This document shows positions 63,954 to 64,000 of a DNA stretch of 64,000 nucleotides, piece by piece. The stretch spans positions 6,374,501 to 6,438,500 of the forward strand of contig NC_063275.1 in the NCBI RefSeq assembly GCF_910591885.1. The letters are read 5' to 3'. The notes under the pieces were generated by a model. That model saw only the letters and a list, made by a program, of their open reading frames with translations. It was not told the origin of the DNA and ran no database searches. How positions within the stretch are numbered: position 1 is the first letter of the stretch; every line of letters begins with the position of its first letter. Made by a program: the position numbers and the translations under genes. The DNA is from Bombus terrestris. Lineage: Eukaryota > Arthropoda > Insecta > Hymenoptera > Apidae.

Positions 63954-64000
63954 ACCGATGCGGCTCGCTCTCAAATTTGAAGTAAATCGCCTTCTTATCG
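63954..64000 (+). repeat. Partial monomer at the window edge
   Basis: The first 47 bases of a monomer with the GATGCGG/TTCTTATCG head, matching 48244-48290. It shows that the array continues to the right. Confidence 0.95.

Larger units (their letters stand above)
1..64000 (+). repeat. Satellite DNA array, monomer about 475 bp
   Basis: The whole window consists of direct tandem copies of one monomer, phased here on the head motif ACCGAT (or ACCAAT). Spacing between heads is 474, 478 or 479 bp in nearly all cases, with 473 or 475 where one base is gained or lost. Monomer order by region: GC-rich head, CGAG-rich core near base 95-116, conserved hairpin near 209-223, AT-rich segment near 330-420, and a GC-rich tail. 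The 474-bp and 478/479-bp classes differ in the tail: the short tail reads GCTCGCTCCGCACGCTCG, the long one TTGCTCGCAGCGTGCGCTCG plus an extra A upstream. All copies share one orientation. No coding capacity is conserved, because indels and stops occur in every frame. The size, purity and higher-order structure fit eukaryotic constitutive heterochromatin. The array runs past both ends of the window. Family name and species are unknown to me. Confidence 0.97.
54124..64000 (+). repeat. Long-range duplicated segment, right copy
   Basis: Partner of 37940-48290, running off the window end. Monomers start at 54438, 54912, 55390, 55868, 56347, 56821, 57295, 57773, 58252, 58726, 59200, 59678, 60157, 60631, 61105, 61579, 62053, 62527, 63001, 63475 and 63954. 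The full extent of the duplication to the right is unknown. A tandem unit of about 33-34 monomers would be the largest order of repeat in the window. Confidence 0.92.

Noticed and set aside
1..64000. CRISPR array
   Set aside because: Repeats are contiguous, about 475 bp, with no unique spacers and no cas genes.
1..64000. Ribosomal DNA spacer repeats or other multicopy gene family
   Set aside because: I see no rRNA, 5S, histone or snRNA sequence in any monomer.
37940..64000. Long-range duplication treated purely as assembly error
   Set aside because: The copies differ by a full monomer and by substitutions, and the flanks differ, so a real duplication is more likely. An assembly or haplotype artefact cannot be excluded from sequence alone.

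Overview
The window is one uninterrupted tandem array of satellite DNA. Every base belongs to head-to-tail copies of a monomer of about 475 bp (474, 478 or 479 bp in most copies), all on one strand. Taking the first A of the head motif ACCGAT/ACCAAT as monomer start, I count 135 monomers from position 1 to 63953 plus a 47-base start of the next one. One of the 135 is truncated (7606-7802, 197 bp). I see no credible protein gene, RNA gene, transposon, CRISPR array, inversion or non-satellite insertion. The longest open frames are under 120 codons and lie inside the repeat, where stops occur in all frames.

This points to eukaryotic, probably heterochromatic (pericentromeric, centromeric or subtelomeric) DNA. 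The species cannot be read from it. A weak hint towards arthropods is a doubled TTAGG in many monomers. The first monomer is about 42% GC (my hand count), with a GC-richer first half carrying CGAG/GCTC clusters and an AT-rich 3' part.

Layout: 1-5703 is three nearly identical copies of a four-monomer higher-order repeat (HOR) of 1901 bp. 5704-12557 is a more heterogeneous stretch with the truncated monomer. 12558-18265 holds a six-monomer segment present twice (offset 2854). 18266-20641 holds hybrid monomers and a single-monomer duplication. 20.5-26.3 kb holds a segment repeated at offset 3333 (seven monomers). 25402-38727 is a 14-monomer, 6663-bp unit in tandem duplicate. Its last four monomers form a second four-monomer HOR of 1909 bp, seen at 30156, 36819, 38728 and 54912. 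About 37.94-48.29 kb is repeated at about 54.12-64.0 kb (offset 16184, then 15710 after one monomer is lost exactly in phase). Between the two copies lie hybrid monomers and a 957-bp dimer present twice.

The main message is structural. Monomers are mosaics of a few interchangeable head, body and tail alleles, and the array has been amplified recently at nested scales from one to about 33 monomers by unequal exchange that keeps monomer phase. Conserved short elements (a GC-rich core with inverted partners, a 6-bp-stem hairpin, a CCAAT/ATTGG dyad and a partial CENP-B-box-like site) are the candidates for function. All comparisons were made by eye, so substitution counts are minimums.
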